The notes beneath the pieces are model-generated. The model had not been told where the DNA came from. It saw nothing but the letters and a program-made list of their open reading frames with translations, and did not search any database. This document shows positions 41,861-50,502 of a stretch of 52,214 nucleotides of DNA, piece after piece (within the stretch, counting starts at the first letter, position 1; every line of letters begins with the position of its first letter). Made by a program: the position numbers and the translations under genes. Source of the stretch: Candidatus Avimonas faecium (GTDB lineage Bacteria > Bacillota > Clostridia > Oscillospirales > Acutalibacteraceae); the NCBI GenBank assembly GCA_904419005.1, contig CAJFQI010000008.1, positions 1 through 52,214 of the forward strand, given 5' to 3'.

Positions 41861-41956
41861 AGTCCACGCCCAGCCTTTCTGGAGCCGGCAAGCCCGGCCT
41901 GTTTCTCGTTGTGATGCGCCCGCCCGGCGCTCCGGCCCGGCGGGCATGTCCTTTTT

Positions 41957-41985
41957 AGTATACCAGATTTCCCGCCGATTTCCAA
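41957..41985 (-). promoter_or_regulatory. Sigma-A promoter of asnB
   Basis: On the minus strand TTGGAA, 17 bases, TATACT with a TGG extension. Confidence 0.7.
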
Positions 41986-42065
41986 CGCCGGCGGAAAATT
42001 TCCGGGCCCGGGCCGGGGATAAGGGGTGTCCGGCGGAAAAAAGGGGCTTTCGACAGGTTCCTGCC

Positions 42066-42094
42066 TTGAATCCGCCGGGCAGGGATGCTATAAT
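42066..42094 (+). promoter_or_regulatory. Sigma-A promoter of the phosphoglucomutase gene
   Basis: TTGAAT, 17 bases, TATAAT with a TGC extension, about 130 bp before the start codon. Confidence 0.8.
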
Positions 42095-42229
42095 ACCCCC
42101 GTAAGGGAAATACCGGAAAAAGCCCCGCCGGCCTTTGGGCGCGGCGGAAGCCCGGGCGGCGCCGGCAGACGGCCTGCTGCTTCGGAAGATAAAGACGGTC
42201 CCTGCCCGGCAGGGGAAAGGATGGTTGCA

Positions 42230-43957
42230 ATGCTCGACAGCACGATTCAGGCAAAATACGAACGCTGGCTCCAATGCGCGGGGGAGGATCCCGACCTGCT
42301 TGCGGAGCTGCGCGGCGTAGAGGGCGACGAGGAACAGATCAGCGACCGCTTTTACCGGGAACTGGAATTCGGCACCGGCGGCCTGCGCGGCGTTATCGGC
42401 GCGGGGGACAACCGGATGAACATCTATACCGTGCGCAAGGCGACGCAGGGGCTGGCGGACTACCTGAACGCCCGGTACCCCTCCTCCGCCGTGGCGATCT
42501 CCTTCGACTCCCGGATCAAGTCCGACCTCTTCGCCCGGGAGGCAGCCCGCGTCCTTGCAGGCAACGGGATCCGCGTCCACCTCTTCCCGCAGCTGGAGCC
42601 CACGCCGGTGCTCTCCTTCGCGGTGCGGGAGCTGGAATGCCAGGCCGGTATCATGGTCACGGCCAGCCACAACCCCTCCAAATACAACGGCTACAAATGC
42701 TACGGGCCGGACGGCTGCCAGATGACCGACCACGACGCGGGCGAGGTGACCGCCTGCATCCGCAGGCTGGATATTTTTAACGACGTTAAAACCGCCTCCT
42801 ATGAGGAGGCCAAGGCGGACGGCCGGATCGCCGAAATCCCCGATTCCCTGGTTGAGGCGTTCCTAGACCGGGTGCAGGCGCAGCAGGTCAACCCCGGCTT
42901 GTGCCGGGAGGTGCCGCTCAACGTGGTATACACCCCCCTGAACGGCACCGGCAACAAGCCGGTGCGGGCGATCCTCGGCCGCATCGGCGTGGGCAAGGTC
43001 ACGGTGGTGCCGGAGCAGGAGCTGCCCGACGGCAATTTCCCCACCGCGCCCTACCCGAACCCGGAGATTCGCCAGGCGTTTGAGTGCGCCCTCAAGCTGG
43101 CGGAGACGGAAAAGCCCGACCTGCTCCTGGCCACCGACCCGGACTGCGACCGGGTGGGCATCGCCGTGCGGGATGGGAAGGGCGAGTATGTCCTGACCAC
43201 CGGCAACGAGGTGGGCTGCCTGCTGTTAAATTACATCCTCTCCTGCCGCGCGGAGCGGGGCGACCTGCCGCAGGATCCCGTCGTGGTCAAAACCATCGTG
43301 ACCTCCGACCTCGCGGCCCGCATCGCGGAAAAATACGGCTGCACCCTCGTTGAGGTGCTGACCGGCTTCAAGTATATCGGGGAGCAGATCGGCCTGCTTG
43401 AAAAGGCCGGGCATCCGGAGCGGTACATCTTCGGGTTTGAGGAGAGCTACGGCTACCTCTCCGGCACCTATGTCCGGGATAAGGACGCGGTGGTGGCGTC
43501 TATGCTCATCTGCGAGATGGCCGCCTATTACAAAAAGCAGGGCAAGACCCTGCTTGAGGTGCTGGATTCCCTGTACGCCGAGTTTGGGGTCTACCTCCAT
43601 GCCCAAGTCAACGCCGCGTTTGAGGGCGAGCAGGGGATGGAGACCATGCAGAAGCTGATGGAATCCCTGCGGGAAAACCGCCCGCAGGAAATCGCCGGGC
43701 TGCGGGTGACCGGCTTTGCCGACTACCTGCGCTCGGTGAAGGTGGACGTTGCAAGCGGCGCGAGCACCGAAATCCACCTGCCCAAGTCCAATGTCCTTTC
43801 CTTTGCCCTGGAGGGCGGGGCGGGCGTGGTGGTCCGCCCGTCGGGGACCGAGCCCAAGGTCAAGGCGTACATCACCGCGACCGGCCGCTCCCGGGAGGAG
43901 GCGGCCGCCCTGGCGGAACAGCTCACCCAGGCGGCAAAGGAGCTGCTGAAGGGATAG
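42230..43957 (+). CDS. Phospho-sugar mutase, alpha-phosphoglucomutase (PgcA type)
   Basis: This 575-residue enzyme interconverts glucose-1-phosphate and glucose-6-phosphate, supplying the glycogen genes and cell-envelope sugars. It has GTGGLRGVIGAGDNRMN, the phosphoserine loop TASHNPSKYNGYK, metal loop DPDCDRVG, sugar loop FGFEESYGYL and the phosphate-binding end VRPSGTEPKVK. Length and motifs are those of the PgcA/PGM2 group. ATG at 42230 is chosen (AAAGG 9 bases upstream); ATG at 42221 is in frame and closer to AGGGG. Single-gene unit, divergent from asnB. Confidence 0.94.
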   Translation: MLDSTIQAKYERWLQCAGEDPDLLAELRGVEGDEEQISDRFYRELEFGTGGLRGVIGAGDNRMNIYTVRKATQGLADYLNARYPSSAVAISFDSRIKSDLFAREAARVLAGNGIRVHLFPQLEPTPVLSFAVRELECQAGIMVTASHNPSKYNGYKCYGPDGCQMTDHDAGEVTACIRRLDIFNDVKTASYEEAKADGRIAEIPDSLVEAFLDRVQAQQVNPGLCREVPLNVVYTPLNGTGNKPVRAILGRIGVGKVTVVPEQELPDGNFPTAPYPNPEIRQAFECALKLAETEKPDLLLATDPDCDRVGIAVRDGKGEYVLTTGNEVGCLLLNYILSCRAERGDLPQDPVVVKTIVTSDLAARIAEKYGCTLVEVLTGFKYIGEQIGLLEKAGHPERYIFGFEESYGYLSGTYVRDKDAVVASMLICEMAAYYKKQGKTLLEVLDSLYAEFGVYLHAQVNAAFEGEQGMETMQKLMESLRENRPQEIAGLRVTGFADYLRSVKVDVASGASTEIHLPKSNVLSFALEGGAGVVVRPSGTEPKVKAYITATGRSREEAAALAEQLTQAAKELLKG

Positions 43958-44049
43958 GGCGGTTCCCTAGAAATTATACAAAGCGGCCGGCGGCGCTGCT
44001 TTGCGGGATTGGTTCCCGCGGGCGGCGGCGCCGGTGTTTCGTGAAAAAG

Positions 44050-44091
44050 CGAACCAGGCCGGCGAAGGATTCCGCCGGCCTGGTTCGTTTT
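44050..44091. terminator. Bidirectional terminator
   Basis: A 15-bp stem (CGAACCAGGCCGGCG and complement), 8-base loop, TTTT on the plus strand. It lies between phosphoglucomutase and the third UroD-like gene. Confidence 0.9.
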
Positions 44092-44110
44092 CTTATCAAG
44101 GGGAGTGCGT

Positions 44111-45121
44111 TTACGCGTTCTGATAGAATTCGTCCACCGCCGCAAAGAAGGCGTCGATGTTTTCCCAGCTGCTCGCCGGGGGGATATCGCACCCGGAGGA
44201 GATGACGAAATTGGGATGCCCGCAGCACTCGCCCATCACCCGCAGCGTTTCCTCGCGGATGGAGGCGGGCGTGCCGTTGCGGAACTGGCTGGCCGGGTCG
44301 ACATTGCCCATGGCGACGATGTTGTCGGGGATGTGGGAGAGCATCTCCTTCATTGAAATGGAGTTGCCGAAGTGGTACGCGGCGGCGCCGGTACGCAGGA
44401 TGGAATCGATCATCGCGATGGTGTTGTCCCCGCAGTTGTGATAGATCACCAGGAAATTGTCGTCCTGCACCGCGTCCACGATCTCCTTGACGTACGGTTC
44501 CGAAAATTCCTCCGCCAGGCTGGGGGAGAGCAGGCCGGTCAGCGGCTCGGCCATGACGACGCCGGCGGCGCCGGTATTCTCTTTATAGGCGCGGATGTAG
44601 CGGATCAGGAACTCGGTGGACTTTTTCAAGGTGATGTGGACCATGTCCGGCTCGTCGTAGCAGTTGGCCAGCGCATCCGACACCCCGATCAGCCGCCCGG
44701 CCAGGGAGAAGGGGCCGATCACGCCTGCGAACACGGGGCGGTCGGTGATGAGCTTGCAGGCCTTGCCGATGGCCTCAATATACCGGCCGGTGCGGCCCGC
44801 GCCGACGGCGGGAACCGCCAGGGCCTCGGCCTCCTCTTCGCTTTCAACGATGGCGCCGATGACGGTGGGCACCTCGTCGTCGGAAATCCGGATTTCCGAA
44901 CCGAAGGCCTCTGCTTCCACCGACAGGTCCATCATGCTGACCGACGCGGCGGACTTGGTCCGTTCGGCGATGAGCTTCATCCCCTCCGCCTGTTTGTCGC
45001 TGCTGCCAATCAGTTCCCGGACCGTGATCCCCATCAGGCTGGTGCTGGGGAATGAGAGGACCGGCATCGCCCGCTTTACGGGGGCGTGGAGCAGCTCGTT
45101 CAGCCATGCCCTGGTATTCAT
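44111..45121 (-). CDS. Uroporphyrinogen decarboxylase/MtaA-family protein, third copy
   Basis: This 336-residue UroD-superfamily barrel has an MtaA-like order: VLSFPSTSLMGITVRELI, GVIGPFSLAGRLIG, the zinc ligands in VIYHNCGDNTIAMID, and HPNFVISSGCDIPP at the end. The final Cys (GCDIPP) completes a His-Cys-Cys set as in MtaA/MtbA methyl-cobalamin:coenzyme M methyltransferases. It is closer to that group than the other two copies in the window. ATG at 45121 is preceded by AAGGA. A monocistronic unit as far as seen; no corrinoid protein is adjacent. Confidence 0.88.
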   Translation of the reverse strand: MNTRAWLNELLHAPVKRAMPVLSFPSTSLMGITVRELIGSSDKQAEGMKLIAERTKSAASVSMMDLSVEAEAFGSEIRISDDEVPTVIGAIVESEEEAEALAVPAVGAGRTGRYIEAIGKACKLITDRPVFAGVIGPFSLAGRLIGVSDALANCYDEPDMVHITLKKSTEFLIRYIRAYKENTGAAGVVMAEPLTGLLSPSLAEEFSEPYVKEIVDAVQDDNFLVIYHNCGDNTIAMIDSILRTGAAAYHFGNSISMKEMLSHIPDNIVAMGNVDPASQFRNGTPASIREETLRVMGECCGHPNFVISSGCDIPPASSWENIDAFFAAVDEFYQNA

Positions 45122-45142
45122 TGTTATCCGTCCTTCCGTCAA

Positions 45143-45446
45143 ATTATGGTATGGTAGGGCTCGCTTGGATTATCTCTATTGTAAGGAAAGGGGCGGGCCA
45201 TTTCTATGAGCTTTTCGTGGATTTTGGCAGTATTTCGTCCTCTTTGCCGGCTGCGGCGGCTGCCTGCCGCCTCCCGTGCCCTGCCTGCAAGCCGAAGCGG
45301 CCCGAAGACGGCGGCCGCAGCCTTTTTCAGCCGGGAAGCGGCGCATGGTACGCCGCTTCCCGGAAAACAGCGGGAACGGATTGGACTATCATCATAAAAT
45401 TAAAAATTATATAAGAAATTTCTTGTGAATTTCTCTTGAATATTGA
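45143..45446. other. AT-rich intergenic stretch with palindrome
   Basis: No gene was found. The last part, from about 45390, is very AT-rich for this genome and holds the perfect palindrome AAGAAATTTCTT at 45413-45424. The rest is ordinary GC-rich spacer. Confidence 0.4.
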
Positions 45447-45462
45447 CGGAAAACGGTATAAT
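45447..45462 (+). promoter_or_regulatory. Promoter before a long leader (membrane-protein gene at 45899)
   Basis: TATAAT at 45457-45462 is perfect. The -35 is unclear: TTGAAT at 15-bp spacing or TCTTGA at 17. Confidence 0.5.
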
Positions 45463-45898
45463 ATGGGAATATACGGATATCGAGGAACGATAAACGGTGA
45501 AACAGCCGTTTATCAAAACCGCCTGCGTCCCTCGCCGGCGTGGAGGCTTTCCTCCGGGGACAGGCTCCCGCGGGTTTCGGCGCGGGTTCGTCCGGCCAGG
45601 GCGTTCGCGCCCTCCCCAAAGCTGCGGAGGGACGGATCGGCGGGGCCGGCCGACGCAAACGGGGGATATACGCTGGGAAGCATGGGCAGAGCCGTGTTTC
45701 GCAGCAATCCGCAGGAATCGACGAATAAAAGGGAAGAGGCAAAACGGGGCGGGTACCCGGAAAAAGCGCAAAAGGCAAGGCAGGGTATACGCAGCGAATA
45801 GACAAGGCAGAAAGGAAGCAGGATTGGCGAAGCCGGGGAAAACGGTTTCCCTGAGGGCGCATCGGGCTAATGCGTGCAGACCGAGAGGAGGGCCGGCG
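45463..45898. other. Long leader or unannotated RNA region
   Basis: About 430 bases lie between the TATAAT at 45457 and the next start codon. The first part carries the hairpin GATAAACGG-N8-CCGTTTATC (45489-45514). The frame is open in places, but no start with a ribosome site was found. No known riboswitch was recognised. Confidence 0.35.
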
Positions 45899-46444
45899 AT
45901 GAAAGGACGACGGTGCGGGCTGGTTGGTTGTGTGTGCTATCTCTTGTTTTTGCTGGCAGGGGTCTATCTGGGGGCCGCGATTGCCATCCCCACCTTGGGG
46001 GGTACGCTGCACTTCGGCGGCGGGGAGAGCGCCTACCCCCGGGACGGCGCCTTCTGGCTGACGGCGGCGGTCGCCGCGGCCTCGCTGCTGTTTTTTGTGC
46101 CGGCGCTCGTCAGCGGGATGCGGATGCTGGGCCGTATCCGGCGGGAAGAGCCCTTTACCCGGCGGGAGCTTTGGGTAGGGGCTGTCGGGGTGTGCGGCTG
46201 CCTGCTGCCGGCCCTGATGCTTCCGGACGATACGCTGGAGCAGTACCCGATGATGCAGCCGAAATGGCCGCCGCTCCCTTCGGCTGTGGAGCGGTACCTC
46301 TGCTTGCAGGAAAGCGGCTGGTTCTCGCTGTTTTTCCTGCTGTCCCTGCTGTCCCTGGCCGCGCTGCTTGCTGCCTACCTGGGCTATGGCCGCCGGGCCG
46401 GGCGGACGCTTGTCCGGCCGGAAGCGGCGGGAGAGGGCCGGTAG
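45899..46444 (+). CDS. Unknown membrane protein, four helices
   Basis: This 181-residue protein has four membrane segments: LVGCVCYLLFLLAGVYLGAA, AFWLTAAVAAASLLFFVPAL, LWVGAVGVCGCLLPALML and FSLFFLLSLLSLAALLAAYL. An external loop after segment 1 contains GGTLHFGGGESAYP. A basic cytoplasmic loop RIRREEPFTRRE lies between segments 2 and 3. The ATG at 45899 has GGAGG at good spacing. No family is recognised. It is on the same strand as the two-component genes but 460 bp before them with a separate promoter in between. The function is unknown. Confidence 0.7.
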   Translation: MKGRRCGLVGCVCYLLFLLAGVYLGAAIAIPTLGGTLHFGGGESAYPRDGAFWLTAAVAAASLLFFVPALVSGMRMLGRIRREEPFTRRELWVGAVGVCGCLLPALMLPDDTLEQYPMMQPKWPPLPSAVERYLCLQESGWFSLFFLLSLLSLAALLAAYLGYGRRAGRTLVRPEAAGEGR

Positions 46445-46691
46445 GGGTGACGGCTTGGCCGCAGCCGCTCGGGGTGGGCGGAGGACGGGGCTTTTGACGT
46501 TTTGCATGGGAAATCGGGCGTAAAAAGGGCCGGAAGGCTGCTTCGCCCGTCTGCGTCTATCCCCCCTTGAGGCCGGCTGCGCCGCCTCCTTTCAAGGAAG
46601 AAGCTCCGGCGGCGGGCTTACATAAAGGCGGAGAAAAAGGGCCGGAGGAATCCGAGGGATGGAGGGGGATCAAGGGGATTGGACGGAAGGC
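46445..46691. other. Spacer before the two-component operon
   Basis: No gene or clear terminator was seen in these 250 bases. Confidence 0.35.
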
Positions 46692-46729
46692 GGCTTCTAC
46701 AGGCCGAAGATGGCTTCTACAGGCCGAAG
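46692..46729. repeat. Two tandem 18-bp repeats
   Basis: GGCTTCTACAGGCCGAAG occurs at 46692-46709 and 46712-46729, a 20-bp period. Each copy can form a small stem (GGCTTC/GAAGCC). Confidence 0.75.
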
Positions 46730-46814
46730 CCGGAAGGGACAGAAAAAGGTAAGAAAAAGTTCAGAGAATCTTTGGATTTTCCCATAAAATTCTCCACCGG
46801 AACCCCTGCCGCTC

Positions 46815-46823
46815 TGCTATAAT
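46815..46823 (+). promoter_or_regulatory. Extended -10 promoter of the two-component operon
   Basis: TGCTATAAT, perfect extended -10, 82 bp before the response regulator start. No good -35 is present, so an activator may be needed, for example the regulator itself. Confidence 0.6.
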
Positions 46824-46904
46824 GAAGATACGGCGCAGGCTTCTCCGGGGAAAAGGGCGCCCGCGCCGCACAAACATAAAGTAACGCAGGGCGGAGGTCC
46901 GAAA

Positions 46905-47594
46905 ATGAACGTGCTGGTTGTTGACGACGAAAAGGAAATTGCCGACCTGGTGGAGGTCTGCTTAAAAAACGAGGATATCACGGTATACAAGTGCTACACG
47001 GCGGAGGACGCCTTGGCCTGCATTGAGGCGACCCGCCTTGACCTGGCGATCCTTGACGTCATGCTGCCGGGGGTCAGCGGCTTTGACATCTGCCGCCGGA
47101 TCCGGGAAAAATACACCTTCCCGGTGATTATGCTGACCGCCAAGGGGGAGGAGATGGACAAGATCCTGGGCCTGACCCTGGGGGCGGACGATTACATCAC
47201 CAAGCCCTTCAGCCCGCTGGAGCTGGTCGCCCGGGTCAAGGCGCAGCTGCGCCGGTACACCCGGTACAACGACGGGACGCAGGCCGAGCAGGACGTGCTC
47301 GAATGCGCGGGCCTGGTCATGAACCGCGGCACCCACGAATGCACCCTCAACGAGAAGCCCCTCAGCCTGACCCCGATTGAGTTTTCGATCCTCTGGCTGC
47401 TGTGCGAGAACCGCGGCCAGGTTATCAGCGCGGAGCGGCTGTTCCAGGAGGTGTGGGGGGAGAAGTACTACGCCGGCTGCAACAACACCGTCATGGTCCA
47501 CATCCGCCACCTGCGGGAGAAGATGCAGGGCCCGGGCGGCGGCGCCAGCCTGATCAAAACCGTTTGGGGAGTGGGATATAAAGTTGAACAGTAG
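46905..47594 (+). CDS. OmpR-family response regulator, VanR-like
   Basis: This 229-residue two-domain regulator has a receiver domain with the acidic pair VDDE at the start, phospho-acceptor aspartate 51 in ILDVMLPG, MLTAKGE and YITKPF. A winged-helix output domain follows (SLTPIEFSILWLLCENRGQVISAE, then VMVHIRHLREKM and IKTVWGVGYK). The opening MNVLVVDDEKEIADLVEV is nearly that of VanR proteins. There are no vanH, vanA or vanX genes nearby, so vancomycin resistance is not implied. The kinase gene starts 11 bases before its stop, so the two are coupled. GGAGG lies upstream of the ATG. Confidence 0.94.
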   Translation: MNVLVVDDEKEIADLVEVCLKNEDITVYKCYTAEDALACIEATRLDLAILDVMLPGVSGFDICRRIREKYTFPVIMLTAKGEEMDKILGLTLGADDYITKPFSPLELVARVKAQLRRYTRYNDGTQAEQDVLECAGLVMNRGTHECTLNEKPLSLTPIEFSILWLLCENRGQVISAERLFQEVWGEKYYAGCNNTVMVHIRHLREKMQGPGGGASLIKTVWGVGYKVEQ

Positions 47595-48705
47595 CTTCCG
47601 CCGCCTGAAGCTGCGCATTGCCGTCCAGGTCCTGCTTATCGGGGCGGGGACGGCGCTGGTCGGCTATCTGATCGCGGCCTATATCATTGACGGGATCTTC
47701 CAGGCCCCGTTTGCCGACTCCTTTGTGGCCTTTTGCGAAAACATGCTCGACATGAGCAACGAGGAGGCCATCCACCTGTACCACCGGGTTTTCCGCACCA
47801 ACAAGGAGTTCTGGCTGCTCTTTGGCTTTACCCTGCTGCTGATGCTGGTGTTTTACATTGCCATGTCCCGCTTCACCCGCTATTTCCGCCTGATTATCGG
47901 CGGCGTCGAAAAGCTGACCGACGAGGACGAGGAGCCGATCCTCCTGCCGGGCGAGCTGGATTTTATGCAGAGCAAGCTCAATGCGGTCAAAAGCACCCTG
48001 AACCGCCGCAAACGGGAGCTTCAGGAGAGCGAGCAGCGCAAAAACGACCTGGTGGTCTATCTGGCGCACGACATCAAGACGCCGCTGACCTCGGTGGTGG
48101 GGTACCTCAACCTGCTCAACGACCAGCCGGATATGCCTGAGCCGTTAAGGGAAAAATATACCGCCATCACCCTGCAGAAGGCCTGCCGGCTGGAGCAGCT
48201 CATCAACGAATTTTTTGAAATCACCCGCTTTAATTTGCAGGAGATGGAGCTGAGGCTGGAGCCGTTCAACCTCTCGCTGCTTTTGCAGCAGATGACCGAC
48301 GAGTTTTACCCCATCCTCGCGGCCCGCGGGCAGCGCGCCGCCGTGACGGTCGGGGAGGACCTGGTGATCCGGGGGGACGCGGACAAGCTGGCGCGGGTGT
48401 TCAACAACATCCTGCGCAACGCCTCCTCCTACGGGGAGGAGGGGAGCGAGATCACCGTCTCCGCCGCGATTGAGGACGGCAAGGCCCGCATCGTGTTCCG
48501 CAACCGGGGGCAGGAGATCCCGCAGGACCGGCTGGACGCCGTATTTGAAAAATTTTACCGGCTTGATGCCGCCCGCTCCGGGAATACCGGGGGCGCGGGG
48601 CTGGGGCTGGCGATCGCCAAGCAGATCGTGCAGCAGCACGGCGGCACGATCACGGCGAAGAGCAATCCCGACTACACGGAATTTACGGTGGAGCTTCCTG
48701 TGTAA
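47584..48705 (+). CDS. Sensor histidine kinase, VanS-like
   Basis: This 373-residue membrane kinase has two membrane helices (VQVLLIGAGTALVGYLIAAYI and FWLLFGFTLLLMLVFYIAM) around a short external loop of about 40 residues. A HAMP-like linker leads to the H-box VVYLAHDIKTPLTSVVGYL with His 162. N-box (NNILRNASSY), F- and G-boxes (FEKFYRLD, GAGLGLAIAKQIV) follow. Start is TTG at 47584, overlapping the response regulator by 11 bases, with GGAGTGGG upstream. The short sensor loop is typical of VanS-type kinases that sense the cell envelope. Confidence 0.93.
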   Translation: MNSSFRRLKLRIAVQVLLIGAGTALVGYLIAAYIIDGIFQAPFADSFVAFCENMLDMSNEEAIHLYHRVFRTNKEFWLLFGFTLLLMLVFYIAMSRFTRYFRLIIGGVEKLTDEDEEPILLPGELDFMQSKLNAVKSTLNRRKRELQESEQRKNDLVVYLAHDIKTPLTSVVGYLNLLNDQPDMPEPLREKYTAITLQKACRLEQLINEFFEITRFNLQEMELRLEPFNLSLLLQQMTDEFYPILAARGQRAAVTVGEDLVIRGDADKLARVFNNILRNASSYGEEGSEITVSAAIEDGKARIVFRNRGQEIPQDRLDAVFEKFYRLDAARSGNTGGAGLGLAIAKQIVQQHGGTITAKSNPDYTEFTVELPV

Positions 48706-48722
48706 GGGGGCGCCGTTTGCGT

Positions 48723-48763
48723 GCCGTCCGGGCAGGGGAAGCCTCTGCCCGGACGGCCTTTTT
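48723..48763 (+). terminator. Terminator of the two-component operon
   Basis: GCCGTCCGGGCAG pairs with CTGCCCGGACGGC, 9-base loop, then CTTTTTC. The next 280 bases contain no gene. Confidence 0.9.
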
Positions 48764-49048
48764 CATGCTTTAGCCATAGACGGGGAGGATGAGACGGTAG
48801 GAAATATCGCGAGCAGAAAGAATCCGAAGGCGCCTTTTCAGGGAAACAGGCCGCTGCACCGCCATGGCTGAGACAAAGGGAAAGCCGGAGCCTCCTCGGT
48901 TTCCTTCCTGCCTCTTCCCGTCCCCTGTGCCCCCTGGCGGCTCCTTTTTCGCTTTCCCCGGCGGCGCTTCACGAGGCTCCCGCTGTGCGCATTTCCCGGC
49001 CGCGGTATCCCGGCGCGTGACAAATCTGTAAGGAAAGCTTCATCCCCG

Positions 49049-49064
49049 GTTAAGAAGTCGTTAA
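49049..49064 (+). promoter_or_regulatory. Direct repeats like an OmpR-type operator
   Basis: GTTAAGAAGTC followed by GTTAACGGCTC: GTTAA repeated 11 bp apart, one helical turn, about 92 bp before the carboxypeptidase-like gene. OmpR-family regulators bind such repeats, so the VanR-like protein is a candidate binder. Confidence 0.45.
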
Positions 49065-49155
49065 CGGCTCCTTTCGCGTTTCGTGGTTTACTAGGGATAG
49101 GCGCTGCCCGCCCGGCGGACGGCGTCCGCTGCGAAAACGAAAGGATGGACCCACG

Positions 49156-50298
49156 GTGACGAAATATCTGCGCAAGCCCTCCGCCTTCCGGAATCCCCCG
49201 GGACCCGGCGAATCCCGGAAGCCGCCGGCCGCCTTCCGGGACTCCGCTTCGGTCCGGCAGCCCTCCCCGCGCCCGGCGGGCCCGTCACGGGGCCGCCGCC
49301 TGGCGGCGCTGCTGCTCTGCCTGGCCCTGCTGGCCGTAGGGGCGGGGACGGCGCTGCTGCTTGGCGGCGTTTCCCGCGAGGACGCGGCGGGGGCTCCGGA
49401 AGCGGATGCAGCGGGCTCCGGCCTGACGGGTGCAAGCGGCGTCGGCGGCGGGGATGCCGGCGGGCGGGCAGCTCTGTCCGGTCTGACCGCCCAGAGCGCC
49501 CTGCTCCTTTCGCTGGACAGCGGCGGGGTGCTGGGGGAAAAGGCGGCTTCCGAGCCGATGGACCCCGCCGGCCTGACCACGGTGATGGCCGCCTGGACGG
49601 CGTTCGGCCTGCTGGACGGGGAAAACCCGCCAGCTCCGCTGCCCAAAAGCCTGTTTGAGCGGGTCCTGCTCCAGGGGGCGGCGACCGCCGGCTTCCTGCC
49701 GGGCGAGGAAGCGACGGCGTCCGACCTGCTGAGCGGCGCGCTCCTCCTCTCGGGCGCGGAGGCGGCCCTCGGCCTGGCGCAGGCAGCGTCCGGTTCGGAG
49801 GAGGGCTTGACGGCGGCGATGAATCAGGAGGCCGCGCGCCTGGGCATGGCCGGGACAAATTTTACCAATGTGACCGGGTGGGCCGACCCGGAGCAGACAA
49901 CCACGGCGGAGGACCTGGGCCGGTTCCTGTCTGCCGCCTGGTGCGAGGAGGGGTTCCGGCAGGCCTTTTGCGCGCGCAGCGTGCTGGCCGGGCCGACTAA
50001 CCGCCATCCGGCAGGGCTCCGGCTGGCCAACCCCGTGTACAGCCTGGCCGGGCAGGAGCCGGAGGGGGTGAGCCTCCTTGGCGCCAGGGCCGGGGCGGCC
50101 CCGGCGGACGGCGGTTCCAGCCTGGGCGCGGGGGAGGAGGGCTCCGGCGAGTGGCAGGGATACTTCCTCGGGGTCGCCGAAGCCGGCGGCCAGCGGCTGC
50201 TGCTGGTGCTCCTGGGCGTGCCGGGGGACAGCCGCAGCGGGGCGCTCGCCGTCCGGGAAGCGATGGAGGTCTACGCCGCCTGCGCCGGGGCGCTGTGA
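49156..50298 (+). CDS. Degenerate D-Ala-D-Ala carboxypeptidase (S11) homologue lacking active-site motifs
   Basis: This 380-residue exported protein has a Pro/Arg-rich cytoplasmic start, one signal anchor (LAALLLCLALLAVGAGTALLL) and an Ala/Gly-rich linker, then an S11 (PBP5-like) domain. The fold can be followed: ALLLSLDSGGVLGEKAA, LLSGAEAALGLAQAASGS, MNQEAARLGMAGTNFTNVTGW. The catalytic residues are gone. SLTK is GLTT, SGN is SGA and the KTG triad is RAG. It can hardly be an active enzyme and may be a sensor or scaffold for peptidoglycan. GTG at 49156 has AAAGGATGG upstream. It follows the VanRS-like genes and their possible operator. Confidence 0.8.
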   Translation: MTKYLRKPSAFRNPPGPGESRKPPAAFRDSASVRQPSPRPAGPSRGRRLAALLLCLALLAVGAGTALLLGGVSREDAAGAPEADAAGSGLTGASGVGGGDAGGRAALSGLTAQSALLLSLDSGGVLGEKAASEPMDPAGLTTVMAAWTAFGLLDGENPPAPLPKSLFERVLLQGAATAGFLPGEEATASDLLSGALLLSGAEAALGLAQAASGSEEGLTAAMNQEAARLGMAGTNFTNVTGWADPEQTTTAEDLGRFLSAAWCEEGFRQAFCARSVLAGPTNRHPAGLRLANPVYSLAGQEPEGVSLLGARAGAAPADGGSSLGAGEEGSGEWQGYFLGVAEAGGQRLLLVLLGVPGDSRSGALAVREAMEVYAACAGAL

Positions 50299-50403
50299 CG
50301 ATACACAGCGGCAGCTTTGGAATTGCACAGAAAATTTTTCATTTTTATTTTCCCGTGCAATTCACTGTGCGGTCACCGATAAGACAACGGCAGGGACAAG
50401 GAA

Positions 50404-50429
50404 AGCGGGCCCCGAAATCGGGGCCCGCT
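50404..50429. terminator. Hairpin between convergent genes
   Basis: AGCGGGCCCCGA-AA-TCGGGGCCCGCT. T-tracts on both sides are weak (ATTTTC on plus, TTTCCTTG on minus). Confidence 0.65.
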
Positions 50430-50502
50430 AACGATTTTCTCCTCCGCCGCATCGGGAAAACAAAAAGGGAGCGCGTTTCGACCTCCCATTGCTTAAGGTC
50501 CT

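Noticed and set aside
41861..41956. T-box leader before asnB
   Set aside because: Leader too short and no T-box sequence or antiterminator seen.
41861..42733. N-terminal extension of asnB by 291 codons
   Set aside because: The glutaminase needs Cys right after the first Met (MCGFCGF); the extension overlaps the divergent phosphoglucomutase gene.
47584..48705. Vancomycin resistance locus
   Set aside because: Only VanR/VanS-like regulators are present; no vanH, ligase or vanX-type dipeptidase gene is in the window.
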